DNA of 64,000 nucleotides from a virus, in IMG/VR virus record IMGVR_UViG_3300028559_000029, positions 1-64,000 of that record; one strand, 5' to 3'. Shown piece by piece: positions 47,796 through 57,441 of this stretch. The stretch's first letter is position 1, and the number at the start of each line of letters is the position of its first letter. A program made the position numbers and the translations under genes. The notes beneath the pieces are model-generated. The model was not told the DNA's origin and did not search any database. It worked only from the letters and a program-made list of their open reading frames with translations.

Positions 47796-50093
47796 TTAAT
47801 TCCTAAAAGTGTTCGAGTAATTTCTTGCATTATATTTTTGTCTATATTCACGCACTTCATCTCTTTCTCCAGAAACACTTCCCTTAGAATTGCCACCAGT
47901 TATAACAGTTGAACTTCCTTGATTATCAGATCCGTTTGATATTGCTCTTCTTAGTTCTTCTATGCTTTCGGGAGAAAGACTGGTTGTTTTTGGAGTTGGT
48001 GCTGGAATTGGCAGTGCTTCTCTCAAATCTATATTAGGAGGAGGAGTAACAGGTGTTGGAGTTCCTATGGGAATCCATTTTTTGGGTGTTTCTACCCCAG
48101 TTGGACGATTAGAATCCACTTCAACACCATCTACTGTGTAAAATTGATCGTTTTCTCCACCCATTTCATTATTTTTACTATCATCCGCCATTGTAGATGC
48201 AGATCCATTTGAATCCACTTCAACACCATCTACTGCGTAAAATTGATCGTTTTCTCCACCCATTTCATTATTTTTACTAGCATCCGCCATTGTAGATGCA
48301 GATCCATTTTTGTTAAAATTTTGATTGGTTAAAGCTTGTTCCGATGCTTGTTGTTTTGATTCTTGATCTTGTTCGTCTAAAGAATCTAAATACATACTAA
48401 GAGGAATTTGTATAAATGCCATTTCCGGACCTAATAGATATAAAAGATTGCTAGAAGCAGAAGCCAATCGTAACCACATTCCTTTATAATCCCCGTCCAT
48501 TCCTCTTTTAATAGCCATTCCCAATTCATAAAGACCACCAAATAATGGAATTCTTTTTAAAAACGTTCCCAAAGCACCTCTTCCGAATAATGCTCCTATT
48601 TTAGTAAGATTTCCTAGTTTAGATGCTACGGCACTGCTTGCAGAACCAATACCTCTTAAGATCGTTCCCATTATGCTAGAAGATTGTGCAACCGCTTTAA
48701 TAGCATTTGTTCCTCTTGTGGCAAGAGCAGCAACAGAACCTGCAAGAGCAGCACTTCTTGTAACTAATCCCTTGGGTAAAATATTTAAAATAGCAGAACC
48801 AGCAGATGATGCAACTTTAGAAACTCCCGAACCAATTGCAGCCCATCTAGGTGCTACTTTTTTTGTTATTTGGCTACCAACTGCTACCGCACGTTTACCT
48901 GCACGTTTTTTCATTAAAAAAGCACCCAACGAACCAACACCTAATCCACCATATAAAAACAGGTTTTTATAAAAATCCATTCCTCCCGGTTTATCAACTC
49001 CCATTGCGGAAGAAGCAACGTCAATAGCATCACTGGCAACTTTGGTACCAGTTAATTTATCTATATATTTTCCAATAGATTCTCCGAAAAATCCCAAAGC
49101 CAATCCTGCACCGCCTATTGCCAATGAAAAGCTTGAAAGAGGAAGTATTAGCTTACGAAGTATAAACCTAGCAAACGTGCCAACAATCGCTAGCAATCCT
49201 ACGGTTATTCCTAAACCCGCAAGTCCTGCCAATGCCATTCCTCCTCCACCAGAACCGCTTGGTTTATCAGAAATTTCTTTGAGTTTTTTATCGCTTTGAT
49301 TTAAAGTTTCATCAATAGCTTGTAAAATTTTTTGTTGGTCTTTAGCATTTATTTTTAAAGAATTAAAAATTTCTGAAAGAGATTTTGGATCTAAAGTAAC
49401 TTTAAGATTTCCATATGGATCTTTTTTATACAATTCTTTGCTAAATGGATCTATTTGTTGTTTTTTTTCGATAGATTTTTTATAAAAATCCATCATAACA
49501 TCCAGAGATAATCCAGTTTTTTCAGCGATTGTAAATAGCTTTGATTGATCTATAGTAAGCTTATCAGATTGATTGCTTATTAATTGATCAAATCTTTCTA
49601 ATATTTTTTCTAATGCTGAATTAGAGGAATTATTATCAGATACTTCATCTGATTTATTTATATTTTCTTGTCTTTGTACAAGATTATTTTGAATATTTTC
49701 CGGAAATCCTAACGGATTTGTTATTTTTCTTATAGTTTCTTCATTGATTTTATCTAAACTATTTTTTATTTCATTCGAAACTTCTAAACTTTTAGATAAA
49801 ATTTCTTTTCTTATAACATCTAGGGGAGTAGTATCAAGATTTTCAGACGAAATTCCTAATAATTTGCTTATTAATTCTTTATAATTTATTTTTTTTGCTT
49901 CATCTGCAAGTGATTCTTTTGCCTTATATGCAATATTTGCAGCTTCGGCGTGTGTATTTTGGAATGAATCTTGAATATTTTTTGATGTTGAGGATGCTCC
50001 TAATAAAAGCTCTAAAAATATTTTAGAGTCTATAGACCCAGCAACAGAAATTCCTTGATTTTTTAGAAAATTTTCTAACTCTTCCATGCTCAT
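47796..50093 (-). CDS. Tail tape-measure-like protein
   Basis: A 765-residue protein. The N-terminal 280 residues are charged and helical (coiled-coil type). Residues about 285-345 form long hydrophobic helices (GGGGMALAGLAGLGITVGLL, FSLAIGGAGLALGFF), and others follow near 410-540; such segments are usual in tape-measure proteins, which fix tail length and enter the host membrane. The last 180 residues include two identical-type 33-residue repeats (GSASTMADxSKNNEMGGEND...) and Pro-rich linkers. TAAGTAT starts exactly 12 nt before the ATG at 50093. T4 gp29 would be the functional counterpart, though sequence likeness is not evident. Confidence 0.65.
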   Translation of the reverse strand: MSMEELENFLKNQGISVAGSIDSKIFLELLLGASSTSKNIQDSFQNTHAEAANIAYKAKESLADEAKKINYKELISKLLGISSENLDTTPLDVIRKEILSKSLEVSNEIKNSLDKINEETIRKITNPLGFPENIQNNLVQRQENINKSDEVSDNNSSNSALEKILERFDQLISNQSDKLTIDQSKLFTIAEKTGLSLDVMMDFYKKSIEKKQQIDPFSKELYKKDPYGNLKVTLDPKSLSEIFNSLKINAKDQQKILQAIDETLNQSDKKLKEISDKPSGSGGGGMALAGLAGLGITVGLLAIVGTFARFILRKLILPLSSFSLAIGGAGLALGFFGESIGKYIDKLTGTKVASDAIDVASSAMGVDKPGGMDFYKNLFLYGGLGVGSLGAFLMKKRAGKRAVAVGSQITKKVAPRWAAIGSGVSKVASSAGSAILNILPKGLVTRSAALAGSVAALATRGTNAIKAVAQSSSIMGTILRGIGSASSAVASKLGNLTKIGALFGRGALGTFLKRIPLFGGLYELGMAIKRGMDGDYKGMWLRLASASSNLLYLLGPEMAFIQIPLSMYLDSLDEQDQESKQQASEQALTNQNFNKNGSASTMADASKNNEMGGENDQFYAVDGVEVDSNGSASTMADDSKNNEMGGENDQFYTVDGVEVDSNRPTGVETPKKWIPIGTPTPVTPPPNIDLREALPIPAPTPKTTSLSPESIEELRRAISNGSDNQGSSTVITGGNSKGSVSGERDEVREYRQKYNARNYSNTFRN
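48112..48309. repeat. Two 99-bp tandem repeats inside the tape-measure gene
   Basis: Units at 48112-48210 and 48211-48309 differ at only a few positions and encode 33-residue repeats on the minus strand. The in-frame length lets copies be gained or lost without a frameshift. Confidence 0.9.
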
Positions 50094-50098
50094 ATAGA

Positions 50099-50105
50099 AT
50101 ACTTA
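50099..50105 (-). promoter_or_regulatory. Late promoter of the tape-measure unit
   Basis: TAAGTAT on the minus strand begins exactly 12 nt before the ATG at 50093. This selects the first ATG (MSMEEL) over the second, two codons later. Confidence 0.6.
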
Positions 50106-50127
50106 ATCTAAAATGAGCATTTCTATT

Positions 50128-50973
50128 TCAACTACCAACAAATAACATACTATCAACTTCGATAATCTTGGAAACCTCTTCGTATTTTACGGTAGATAAA
50201 TTGTTAATTTCACCTCTCCATTTAACAACTTTTTCTAAAATATTTTGAACCAATGCGGCAGGAAGTTTTTCAACAAATTGAATTTTTTGTGGAATATGCA
50301 TACTTTGATAATCAAAATCAGTTCCATTTAACTTTACATGTCTTATATATTTTGAAGTTTCGCCTAAAAATGCCCCTGTTATTATGTTTTTAATTTCTTC
50401 AACTTCATTGGATTTTTTTTCTTTTCCGTAGATATAAGAATCAAATTTATATTCTTCGCTAAATGTTGGAATATCTATCAATACTTCCAATTCTACAGAA
50501 TTTTTAGAAAAATTTATAATTTCAGCCTGTGGATGTGTATATTCTTTGAAATTATTTAATACATCTGAGATATTCACATCACTTTCTATTTTCGGTTCTT
50601 CTTGAAATAATACTTTTATCTTATCAGATATTTGATATCGCATAGAAAATGCTATAGAATGTTTGTCAATTGTTGTAAATTTTTCTACAATTTCTTTATC
50701 TTCTGAGCAATTAGAACATACTATCTCATAAAAATATTTTGAAAATGTAGATTTCAAAACCGTTGAGTCTATAGCAGATTCTATTAAAGTTTTTTGCTGT
50801 TTTGCTGTAATTTCTTGTATTTTAACGCTTCTTTTTAATGATGGAATCCAAACATCACTGGAAAAAGATTCTTTTGATATATTATTTAAAATGTTTAAAG
50901 CTTCATTGAAATTTATTTGCGTTGTGGTTTGTTCTGACATAAAACTAATTACTTCATCACTCTCCAAATTCAT
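50128..50973 (-). CDS. Baseplate hub assembly protein, gp26-like (T4_baseplate family)
   Basis: A 281-residue protein. Near the start is WIPSLKRSVKIQEITAKQQKTLIESAID, which resembles the entry of the gp26-type T4 baseplate family, followed by a Cys-containing segment (YEIVCSNCSEDKEIV) and IAFSMRYQIS. The end has MHIPQKIQFVEKLPAALVQNILEKV. In T4, gp26 is a hub component or catalyst. The ATG at 50973 overlaps the upstream gene by 17 bases; an internal ATG at 50940 (MSEQTTTQ) is a good alternative start. A similar-sized partner gene lies directly upstream. Confidence 0.5.
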   Translation of the reverse strand: MNLESDEVISFMSEQTTTQINFNEALNILNNISKESFSSDVWIPSLKRSVKIQEITAKQQKTLIESAIDSTVLKSTFSKYFYEIVCSNCSEDKEIVEKFTTIDKHSIAFSMRYQISDKIKVLFQEEPKIESDVNISDVLNNFKEYTHPQAEIINFSKNSVELEVLIDIPTFSEEYKFDSYIYGKEKKSNEVEEIKNIITGAFLGETSKYIRHVKLNGTDFDYQSMHIPQKIQFVEKLPAALVQNILEKVVKWRGEINNLSTVKYEEVSKIIEVDSMLFVGS

Positions 50974-51913
50974 CCATTAAATCTTCTAAATTAGATGAAT
51001 TTTCGTTATTATTTGAAGATTCGCTCTCCGATTCTTTTCTGTTTTTAATTTCTTCTTCAATAAAAGAACAAAAAACTCTTCTGTCTGAAATTGAAATATT
51101 GTCTACATATAAAGGATTTATGTTTTTAGATGCTAATGCATAATATTCTTGATATATATTTTTTAAAGGTTCTGTAAAAAATAATCTTATGATATGTTGA
51201 TATGATTTATTGTATAGATTGAATTTAAAATAATCCATTTTTTTAAGTCCAAAAAGATTTTTCTGTGCAATATTTTCAATACTATTAAATATAAAGGTTT
51301 GTATTTTTGTTTTTACTGAAATCGGCAAACTTTCGTATATTTCTAATTTTTGTTCATGATTAAATTCTTTTAAATCTATTTTATATTCTTTTGTTGAAAT
51401 TGTTTTAATATATTCTTGTATAGTAGATAATATATGTATGTATATATTTTTTTCTTCATTTAAAAACAAATTTTCAGATTTTACAGAAGGCCAGTCCAGT
51501 GTTATAGTAAAATCCTTAACTTCCAAAATAGAATTTTTCATACAATCGTTTGCCGCATCGAACAAAAGTTTCATAAAAATATTTAAATCTATAGAAATTT
51601 TTGAGTTTTTAGTAAACTCGTCTTCTGAATTTTTAAATACTAATTCGATTATACTTCCTATGCTTAAAATTCTAAGTTTTGTTATGAATAAAATATATTC
51701 TATTATGTTTAATTCATAAAAATCTTTTTTATTTTCTATACAATTTGAGACAATATCTTTTATTACTTTTGCATATTCAAGATATGTGTCTTCGTTTTCT
51801 GGTAGAAGAATATTAGCCTTAGACAGTATTAACTGTTCCTTAGAAGATATATCTCTATAAAAAATTCGAGTCCCTGAAAAGGGCATCTCAACTGAATATA
51901 AAAAATATTCCAT
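50957..51913 (-). CDS. Baseplate assembly-region protein, unknown
   Basis: A 318-residue acidic protein ending in a Glu/Ser/Asn-rich tail (NLEDLMDEFGE). It opens MEYFLYSVEMPFSGTRIFYRDISSKEQLILSKANI and contains YELNIIEYILFITKLRILSIGSIIEL. It resembles in character the gp26-like neighbour and may be its partner (gp51-type or hub assembly), but no motif proves this. It begins eight bases after the gp54-like gene. Confidence 0.45.
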   Translation of the reverse strand: MEYFLYSVEMPFSGTRIFYRDISSKEQLILSKANILLPENEDTYLEYAKVIKDIVSNCIENKKDFYELNIIEYILFITKLRILSIGSIIELVFKNSEDEFTKNSKISIDLNIFMKLLFDAANDCMKNSILEVKDFTITLDWPSVKSENLFLNEEKNIYIHILSTIQEYIKTISTKEYKIDLKEFNHEQKLEIYESLPISVKTKIQTFIFNSIENIAQKNLFGLKKMDYFKFNLYNKSYQHIIRLFFTEPLKNIYQEYYALASKNINPLYVDNISISDRRVFCSFIEEEIKNRKESESESSNNNENSSNLEDLMDEFGE

Positions 51914-51921
51914 TATATATT

Positions 51922-52875
51922 TTACTTAATAGTTTTTCTAACTAACATGCTATTTTTATAACCCGGATCATAAGTAAATTTAGGAGCAGCAGGAACAACC
52001 GAAAACCCTCTTGTAGTTACAATTCCATTATTATCTTTAGTGACAGCAGTACCCGTTTCAAAAATAGGAGAACCATCAGCACCGTAAAGAGTATTTGTAT
52101 ATTTAAATCCTCCAAGTTCTCGGTTAGAACTGATATCTACCTGAGATTTTTCGGTTATATTTTCTCCACTAGCCATATTATTATAATCCTCCGCAGCAAT
52201 ACTATAAGAATCATATACAAAATCAACACTTATAGTTTGTAAAGAAGGAGAATTATAACCATCGGAATAACCTCCTACGCTTACAGGTGCTATATTATAG
52301 AATCTTATTAGTTTTCTTTTAAGCGGTTTGGTATATGCTCCTGCTTTTCCCATAAAAATTACATCTAATTTATTGGCTTTTACGTTATATTGAGGATCTC
52401 TTCTGGTTACAAATCCAAAATGTCCAACCAAAATCATCCAAGGACGAATAACAAAATCAACAAAAGAAGCATTGGTTTCATTAAAAGTTATAGTCAATTT
52501 TCCAAATGGTTTTCTGCTACTCATAGTAACCGGAGCTTGAAATCCCGCATATTCTAAACCCGCATTAGAAGCATTTATACTATCGCTTGGAATTGATATT
52601 TCAGAAGCAAAAACACATGCTAAAAATTCATGACCCTGTTGATATTCATCAGATATTAAAGATTTAACAACAGAATCTTGTATGCCCCAAGAATCTTCAA
52701 AGCTAGAGCCGCTTTCGTATCTCCTAACATTATCGATAAAAGATTTTTTTAAAGCAAGTATGTCTTTAAATGGTATGGTTAAAAACCACTGACTCCCAAC
52801 CGCTATAGAACTAGGCCATTTACTTATTATATCTAAATAATAAGGTATTGGACCGTTTAAATTTTCAAAAGCCAT
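51922..52875 (-). CDS. 54: Baseplate tail-tube initiator (gp54-like)
   Basis: A 317-residue protein, almost exactly the size of T4 gp54 (320). It has tube-fold features: SSRKPFGKLTITFNETNASFVDFVIRPWMILVGHFGFVTR near residue 120, followed by KLDVIFMGKAGAYTKPLKRKLIRFYNIAPVSVGGYS, which parallels the last strands of gp19. It would nucleate polymerisation of the tail tube on the baseplate. CATAAGTAT is 12 nt (core) before the ATG, so it is a late gene. It lies next to the tube gene. Confidence 0.65.
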   Translation of the reverse strand: MAFENLNGPIPYYLDIISKWPSSIAVGSQWFLTIPFKDILALKKSFIDNVRRYESGSSFEDSWGIQDSVVKSLISDEYQQGHEFLACVFASEISIPSDSINASNAGLEYAGFQAPVTMSSRKPFGKLTITFNETNASFVDFVIRPWMILVGHFGFVTRRDPQYNVKANKLDVIFMGKAGAYTKPLKRKLIRFYNIAPVSVGGYSDGYNSPSLQTISVDFVYDSYSIAAEDYNNMASGENITEKSQVDISSNRELGGFKYTNTLYGADGSPIFETGTAVTKDNNGIVTTRGFSVVPAAPKFTYDPGYKNSMLVRKTIK

Positions 52876-52880
52876 ATCAA

Positions 52881-52889
52881 ATACTTATG
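52881..52889 (-). promoter_or_regulatory. Late promoter of the gp54-like gene
   Basis: CATAAGTAT on the minus strand in the 36-bp gap; the TAAGTAT core starts exactly 12 nt before the ATG at 52875. No Shine-Dalgarno sequence follows. Confidence 0.6.
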
Positions 52890-52911
52890 TATGATATGTT
52901 ATTATCAACAT

Positions 52912-53478
52912 TTATCTAGTAAGAAGCGGAGATGATTCTGGCTGAACCCAGTATTGATATGCAATTGTTGCCTGTGTAGTAACAATGTCGCCACCAGTGG
53001 TTACGTCAAGATTATAATCACCAATGTTTACACAATAAGCACCGATTAAATTATAAACTCTTATAACCTGACCACCCTTGCCCATAAGTGCAAGACCAAT
53101 ATTTCCTAAATCTTTTACTTCATAAGCACCAGTGCTTGTTGCATCATCAAATGTTCCGCGAGTCCAGAGTTCAAGCTTAGAACGAATGGATACGTCTTGC
53201 GGCATTCTAAAGGTTACATTCCAAGAATCACTTGAAGGATAGCTGGCGGTTCCGGGAACATTGAAGGAAAGTCCCATAAAAGGGACCGCAATGGTTTTAA
53301 TCGCACGTTTAGGAAGACTTGTTGTAGTAATATATACTAAGTCTTGCTGATCAAAAACAATGTTTGTTGCTCCAGATGATATATAAAGAACTCGGAAAAG
53401 ATTTGTTCTTGCGAAATCTTTGTTGATAGCATTCTGAAAGAAGCTATTGATATCTTGGTTTTGAAATAGGTTTGCCAT
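52912..53478 (-). CDS. 19: Tail tube protein (gp19-like)
   Basis: A 188-residue protein (T4 gp19 is 163). It has KDFARTNLFRVLYI, then TTTSLPKRAIKTIAVPFMGLSFNVPGT, WNVTFRMPQDVSIRSKLELWTRG and VIRVYNLIGAYCVNIGDYNLD, all typical of the gp19 tail-tube family. Hexamers stack to form the inner tube around the DNA path. Directly downstream of the sheath gene, as in T4. Codon use is richer in G and C than neighbouring hypothetical genes, as expected for a major virion protein. Confidence 0.93.
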   Translation of the reverse strand: MANLFQNQDINSFFQNAINKDFARTNLFRVLYISSGATNIVFDQQDLVYITTTSLPKRAIKTIAVPFMGLSFNVPGTASYPSSDSWNVTFRMPQDVSIRSKLELWTRGTFDDATSTGAYEVKDLGNIGLALMGKGGQVIRVYNLIGAYCVNIGDYNLDVTTGGDIVTTQATIAYQYWVQPESSPLLTR

Positions 53479-53483
53479 ATAAT

Positions 53484-53492
53484 ATATTTATC
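53484..53492 (-). promoter_or_regulatory. Late promoter of the tail-tube gene
   Basis: GATAAATAT on the minus strand in the 21-bp gap after the sheath gene; the TAAATAT core starts exactly 12 nt before the ATG at 53478. Confidence 0.6.
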
Positions 53493-53499
53493 TTTTAAA

Positions 53500-55896
53500 T
53501 CATCTAATAAGCTCGTTAAAATCAACACCTGTTCTGGTTGCAATGAAATCAGCTAAAATAAATTCAGCAGTTCTGACTGGTTGAATGTATATAGAAAGTC
53601 TGAGTTCATTGTTATCAATTACATCAGGAGTATTGTTACGTTCATCGCAAACGATTCTATAGTCATATAAACCATCATTGTTTTTAGCTTGATTGAATAT
53701 AGGAGCTAAACCATTAACCAAACGAGATCTGGTTGTGAATGTGTTAGGCTCGAATACATAGAATTTTAATAAACTTTCTGTCGTTTTTTCGAGTGATAAG
53801 AAGAGTCTTCTTACATTGATTCGATCAAATGCGGAAGGTTTAGTAAACAATGTTTTCTGACCAAATATTACAAATCCATCACCGGGAAAGAATGCAATTG
53901 GATTGACATTTATTCTCGCAAGTAAATCACGTTGTTTTTGTGTAGGATTGATTCCAACATCAGTAAGATTTGTTAAAACACCACGATTGAATCCAGCAGG
54001 AGCAGACCAAGGATATGCTATTTGTGAAGATGTTGCAAACACTGCGGCAACATAACCAGAAGAAGGAATCCAAACTTGCTTGTTAGAAGCGGTATCATTT
54101 GTTTTAATCCAGTTTCCATAAACCGCTGCATAGCTTGAAACGCTTCCAGCATAGAGGTTTTTTAATGGCCAATAGGTATCACTAGAAAAGACATAATTAG
54201 CATTTCTAGATACTTTTGAATCCGCTCCTTGAATGAAGATATATTTAAGAGGATCAGCAATGAAAACATGATCCTTTCTTGTATTATCAGCAAATGCTAC
54301 AAATTGATTTGCAATGTCTTTATAATCCGCACATATTCCTGCAACCGGATTATTTGTTTGATCTTTAAGTATTGTTGTATCAACAAAATAAGTATCATCA
54401 TAGATATACGGAGCATTCACAGTAGAAGTTCCATACAAAGCAGTTTTTCTTGCTTTAGCACCTGTCCAGATGGTTCCTAATCCAGCTTCAGCAGTTACGT
54501 CCAAATCAATATCAAGATTATCGATATTATTTAAAATTCTTTGAAGTTTTGCTGGAACATTTCCAACATCACCCGCAACCGAATTTGTATCTGAAATATA
54601 AACGCCCTGTGAGAAAAGACTTTTAGTTTCATTAGCAGTTCTTACAGTTTTGGCTGGTAAACCATCATCATTAACCCAATCTCCAGTATTTGAAATATAA
54701 GGATTTATTACAACCTTAATCTTATTTGATGCTCTGTTTGCTATATTTTCCAAGAAGAAAGTATCAGCAGGACCAGCATTTCTATCATTTTGTGTACGTT
54801 TGCTATACAATGAACCAGTATAGCCCTCTGATACAATTGCGTCAATAACAACCGTGTCCTGTGCATAAATAGAGGTACGAAGCTTAAACACCATAAGAGT
54901 TAAGCAATCATTATAATAGCTAGTTCCAAAATCAATTCCTATTGGAAACTGTTCAACTGTTTGAGAAATACTATTTCCTGCGGATGAAAATGATTGAGTC
55001 AGAGTAAAGTTTAATCTTGAGCTTGGAACTGTTACAAATGTTTGATAATTTCCATTAACAATTGTATTACTTGCTTTTACGCTTGTTATACAAGTAAAAT
55101 CAGTTGCAGGGTTGCTATTGGAATTATCAGAAATAGCAATGTAATACCCCTCATAGAGATTATTGACAGAGGTTTTTACAGAATCGATGACAACAATACC
55201 GCCATAATTTTGAAGATCTTTAAAACTTTTGATATTGACAGCACTATAAGAATTTCCCCAAGCAACATTATTTTCAACGATATCCAAATATTGTTGATCA
55301 GAGAGCAAAATAGATTTAGGAGACAATACATCATATGATGTAGAATCCGTATATGAAAGATTGGTGGTTGTTGCGGTATATCCGCTAATAACGTCTATGA
55401 TTGTATTTTCATAAACAGCCTCTACTGATGTGAGACTGAGATAAGTAGTATGTGAAATTTCGGTATCATATCCCAAATATACAGGATATGAATTAGTTCC
55501 ATCAGAACTCAATGCAATATTTCCACTAACTGTACTTAATGCAGCTATTTTAGTTGTAGTTTTTCCTTGAAGAGGATATACTAAAGCAGTGTATTGATTG
55601 GAAAATCCTGCTCCTGCACCAGATCCGTATGGCATTCTTGTTACCAAAAGATTAGTAGGAGATTGTGTTAAAAGTTGACGAGCAGAATGATAAAGATATC
55701 TTTCAGCTGCATTTGTTGGACTTCCGAACACTTCTTCATATTCAGAAAGACTTCCAACATTGATAATCTCATCAGTTGGTCCTTGGCTGGCAAACCCTGT
55801 GATAAAGGTATTTGTTGCTCCAGTTGGTCTTGCAATAAGGCTAATATCTACTTCGTTAATTTGTACACCGGGAGATGCTATGGTTCTTGTTGACAT
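53500..55896 (-). CDS. 18: Tail sheath protein (gp18-like)
   Basis: A 798-residue contractile sheath protein (T4 gp18 is 659). The N-terminus RTIASPGVQINEVDISLIARPTGATNTFITGFASQGPTDE is the classical sheath start. The C-terminal domain has SAFDRINVRRLFLSLEKTTESLLKFYVFEPN, FKxARLVN-like TRSRLVNGLAPIFNQAK, and YDYRIVCDERNNTPDVIDNNELRLSIYIQPVRTAEFI, the conserved sheath core that locks subunits together. The extra length lies in the middle, in surface domains. Upstream is a TAAATA late-type element. Confidence 0.97.
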   Translation of the reverse strand: MSTRTIASPGVQINEVDISLIARPTGATNTFITGFASQGPTDEIINVGSLSEYEEVFGSPTNAAERYLYHSARQLLTQSPTNLLVTRMPYGSGAGAGFSNQYTALVYPLQGKTTTKIAALSTVSGNIALSSDGTNSYPVYLGYDTEISHTTYLSLTSVEAVYENTIIDVISGYTATTTNLSYTDSTSYDVLSPKSILLSDQQYLDIVENNVAWGNSYSAVNIKSFKDLQNYGGIVVIDSVKTSVNNLYEGYYIAISDNSNSNPATDFTCITSVKASNTIVNGNYQTFVTVPSSRLNFTLTQSFSSAGNSISQTVEQFPIGIDFGTSYYNDCLTLMVFKLRTSIYAQDTVVIDAIVSEGYTGSLYSKRTQNDRNAGPADTFFLENIANRASNKIKVVINPYISNTGDWVNDDGLPAKTVRTANETKSLFSQGVYISDTNSVAGDVGNVPAKLQRILNNIDNLDIDLDVTAEAGLGTIWTGAKARKTALYGTSTVNAPYIYDDTYFVDTTILKDQTNNPVAGICADYKDIANQFVAFADNTRKDHVFIADPLKYIFIQGADSKVSRNANYVFSSDTYWPLKNLYAGSVSSYAAVYGNWIKTNDTASNKQVWIPSSGYVAAVFATSSQIAYPWSAPAGFNRGVLTNLTDVGINPTQKQRDLLARINVNPIAFFPGDGFVIFGQKTLFTKPSAFDRINVRRLFLSLEKTTESLLKFYVFEPNTFTTRSRLVNGLAPIFNQAKNNDGLYDYRIVCDERNNTPDVIDNNELRLSIYIQPVRTAEFILADFIATRTGVDFNELIR

Positions 55897-55907
55897 AATT
55901 TATAATA

Positions 55908-55916
55908 CTATTTACC
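55908..55916 (-). promoter_or_regulatory. Late-type promoter element of the sheath gene
   Basis: GGTAAATAG on the minus strand, about 18 nt before the ATG at 55896; a TATAAATT also stands between it and the ATG. The same GGTAAATA form occurs before the prohead-core gene at 60512. Confidence 0.4.
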
Positions 55917-55986
55917 TTTCATTAATATCCATTTAATTATTTTTTTTATTAAGAAATTTTTAACATACAGTATAATTATATATAGA

Positions 55987-56427
55987 ATGAAAAATTTTGA
56001 CAAAATTATAAGTAAAGCCAGTACACAATTATTAGAAGATAATCAAAATCCTGTTATTGACAAAGCAGTAGAAGATATTAGAAATGCTATTACTAGTAGC
56101 GGAAAAGCAAATTCAAATCCAAATGCAAAGGCACTTGCTTCTAAATTATTTGACACACCAGAAGGTACGACAAATGATCCTTTACACAGTGCTTTTGATA
56201 AATTAAAAAATAACCCAGAAAATCCAAATCTATCTGCAAAAGAATTAGAAACTTTTTTATCCGTTGCTGCCAAGTTAAAACCAACCGAAACACCAATTGA
56301 CAAACAAGAAGCAAAACAAGGAGAAAGTCCAAATACATATCAACAATCGGGAACAAAAACATCACAACAAACATCACAGCAACCAAACGGAAAACAATAC
56401 AACCCTTTAAATCAGCCGAGTGCTTAG
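55987..56427 (+). CDS. Unknown Asn/Gln/Lys-rich protein
   Basis: A 146-residue protein. The first 100 residues are helical with Asn-rich loops; the last 45 are Gln/Ser/Thr-rich and probably disordered. TATAAT lies 16 nt before the ATG in an AT-rich 90-bp divergent gap with the sheath gene. No family is recognised. It precedes PhoH by 12 bp. Confidence 0.5.
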   Translation: MKNFDKIISKASTQLLEDNQNPVIDKAVEDIRNAITSSGKANSNPNAKALASKLFDTPEGTTNDPLHSAFDKLKNNPENPNLSAKELETFLSVAAKLKPTETPIDKQEAKQGESPNTYQQSGTKTSQQTSQQPNGKQYNPLNQPSA

Positions 56428-56439
56428 TAATTATTACTG

Positions 56440-57246
56440 ATGCGTAATAAACCTCGATCAAAAGCGAAGCCTTTGGAAAGTAAAATTGAAACATCTTCCG
56501 AAGACACCTCTCCATATGTTTTTCAACGTGATAAAATTAAATTTGACTTAACAGTTAAAGAATTACCGTGGACGAATAGACAAAAGGAAATAATAAAAAC
56601 GTTTTTAGATAAAAAAACAAAAGTATTGTTGCTGAAGGGTCCGGCAGGAACGAGTAAAACTACCTTGGGAATGTATTGCGGTCTTACTCTTTTAAATATG
56701 AGAAGAGTTTCTGATATGGTTTTAGTTAGATCGGCGGTTGAATCATCAGATTCTAAGCTGGGATTTCTACCGGGTGATATTGCGGAGAAATTTAATGTTT
56801 ATTTGACTCCTTTTCATGATAAATTTCAAGAATTATTGAATAAATCCTTGATAGATAAGCTAGAAAAGGATAATAGACTAACAATATGTCCTATAAATTT
56901 TGCAAGAGGACTTCATTTTTCGGCAAAATTTGTATGTGCAGATGAAGTTCAAAACTTTTCTAAACGAGAAATACATACTCTTATGAGCAGAATTGGAGAA
57001 TTTTCAAAAGTTTTTTTATGTGGTGATCCAGAACAAAGTGATTTACCATTTGGAAAATCAGGATTTGATAAAATTTATAATCTCTTCAATAATGAAGAAT
57101 CTAAAGAACATGGAATTTTTTGCATGGAGTTAACCGAAGAAGATATCGTTCGTTCAGAACTTTGTAAATATATAACACACAAATTTAAAGAATTAATTGC
57201 AAATGAACAACCAAAAGACACTTGGAGACCATCGGATGGTAAGTAA
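56440..57246 (+). CDS. phoH: PhoH-family ATPase
   Basis: A 268-residue protein with the PhoH core: WTNRQKEIIKTFLDKKTKVLLLKGPAGTSKTTLGMY (Walker A about residues 67-76), VLVRSAVESSDSKLGFLPGD, FVCADEVQNFSKREIHTLMSRIG (Walker B) and KVFLCGDPEQSDLP. PhoH proteins are common in marine phages; they are helicase- or RNA-processing-related ATPases, and their role in infection is not settled. It is the second gene of a plus-strand unit. Confidence 0.93.
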   Translation: MRNKPRSKAKPLESKIETSSEDTSPYVFQRDKIKFDLTVKELPWTNRQKEIIKTFLDKKTKVLLLKGPAGTSKTTLGMYCGLTLLNMRRVSDMVLVRSAVESSDSKLGFLPGDIAEKFNVYLTPFHDKFQELLNKSLIDKLEKDNRLTICPINFARGLHFSAKFVCADEVQNFSKREIHTLMSRIGEFSKVFLCGDPEQSDLPFGKSGFDKIYNLFNNEESKEHGIFCMELTEEDIVRSELCKYITHKFKELIANEQPKDTWRPSDGK

Positions 57247-57257
57247 GTAAATAAGAC

Positions 57258-57440
57258 ATGAATAATACTACATCATATAATACAGTTACAAACAGGCCGA
57301 TTGCTTGCACTTTTTGCGGAGCAAATGTTAGTGGTCAAGTATCTCCCATACAAAACCAGCAAACAAAAGAAACAGAAAACGTCTGTAGATGGGTTTGTTC
57401 CAGATGTGGAAATTTAGTCAAAGTTGGAAGAGTAAACTAA
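57258..57440 (+). CDS. Small zinc-ribbon protein
   Basis: A 60-residue protein with two CxxC knuckles: CTFCG near residue 17 and CSRCGN near 47, with an extra Cys before the second. It follows PhoH by 11 bp, and a TAAATAA stretch lies just before the ATG. Such small zinc ribbons often bind nucleic acids or RNA polymerase, but nothing here fixes the target. Confidence 0.65.
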   Translation: MNNTTSYNTVTNRPIACTFCGANVSGQVSPIQNQQTKETENVCRWVCSRCGNLVKVGRVN

Positions 57441-57441
57441 A

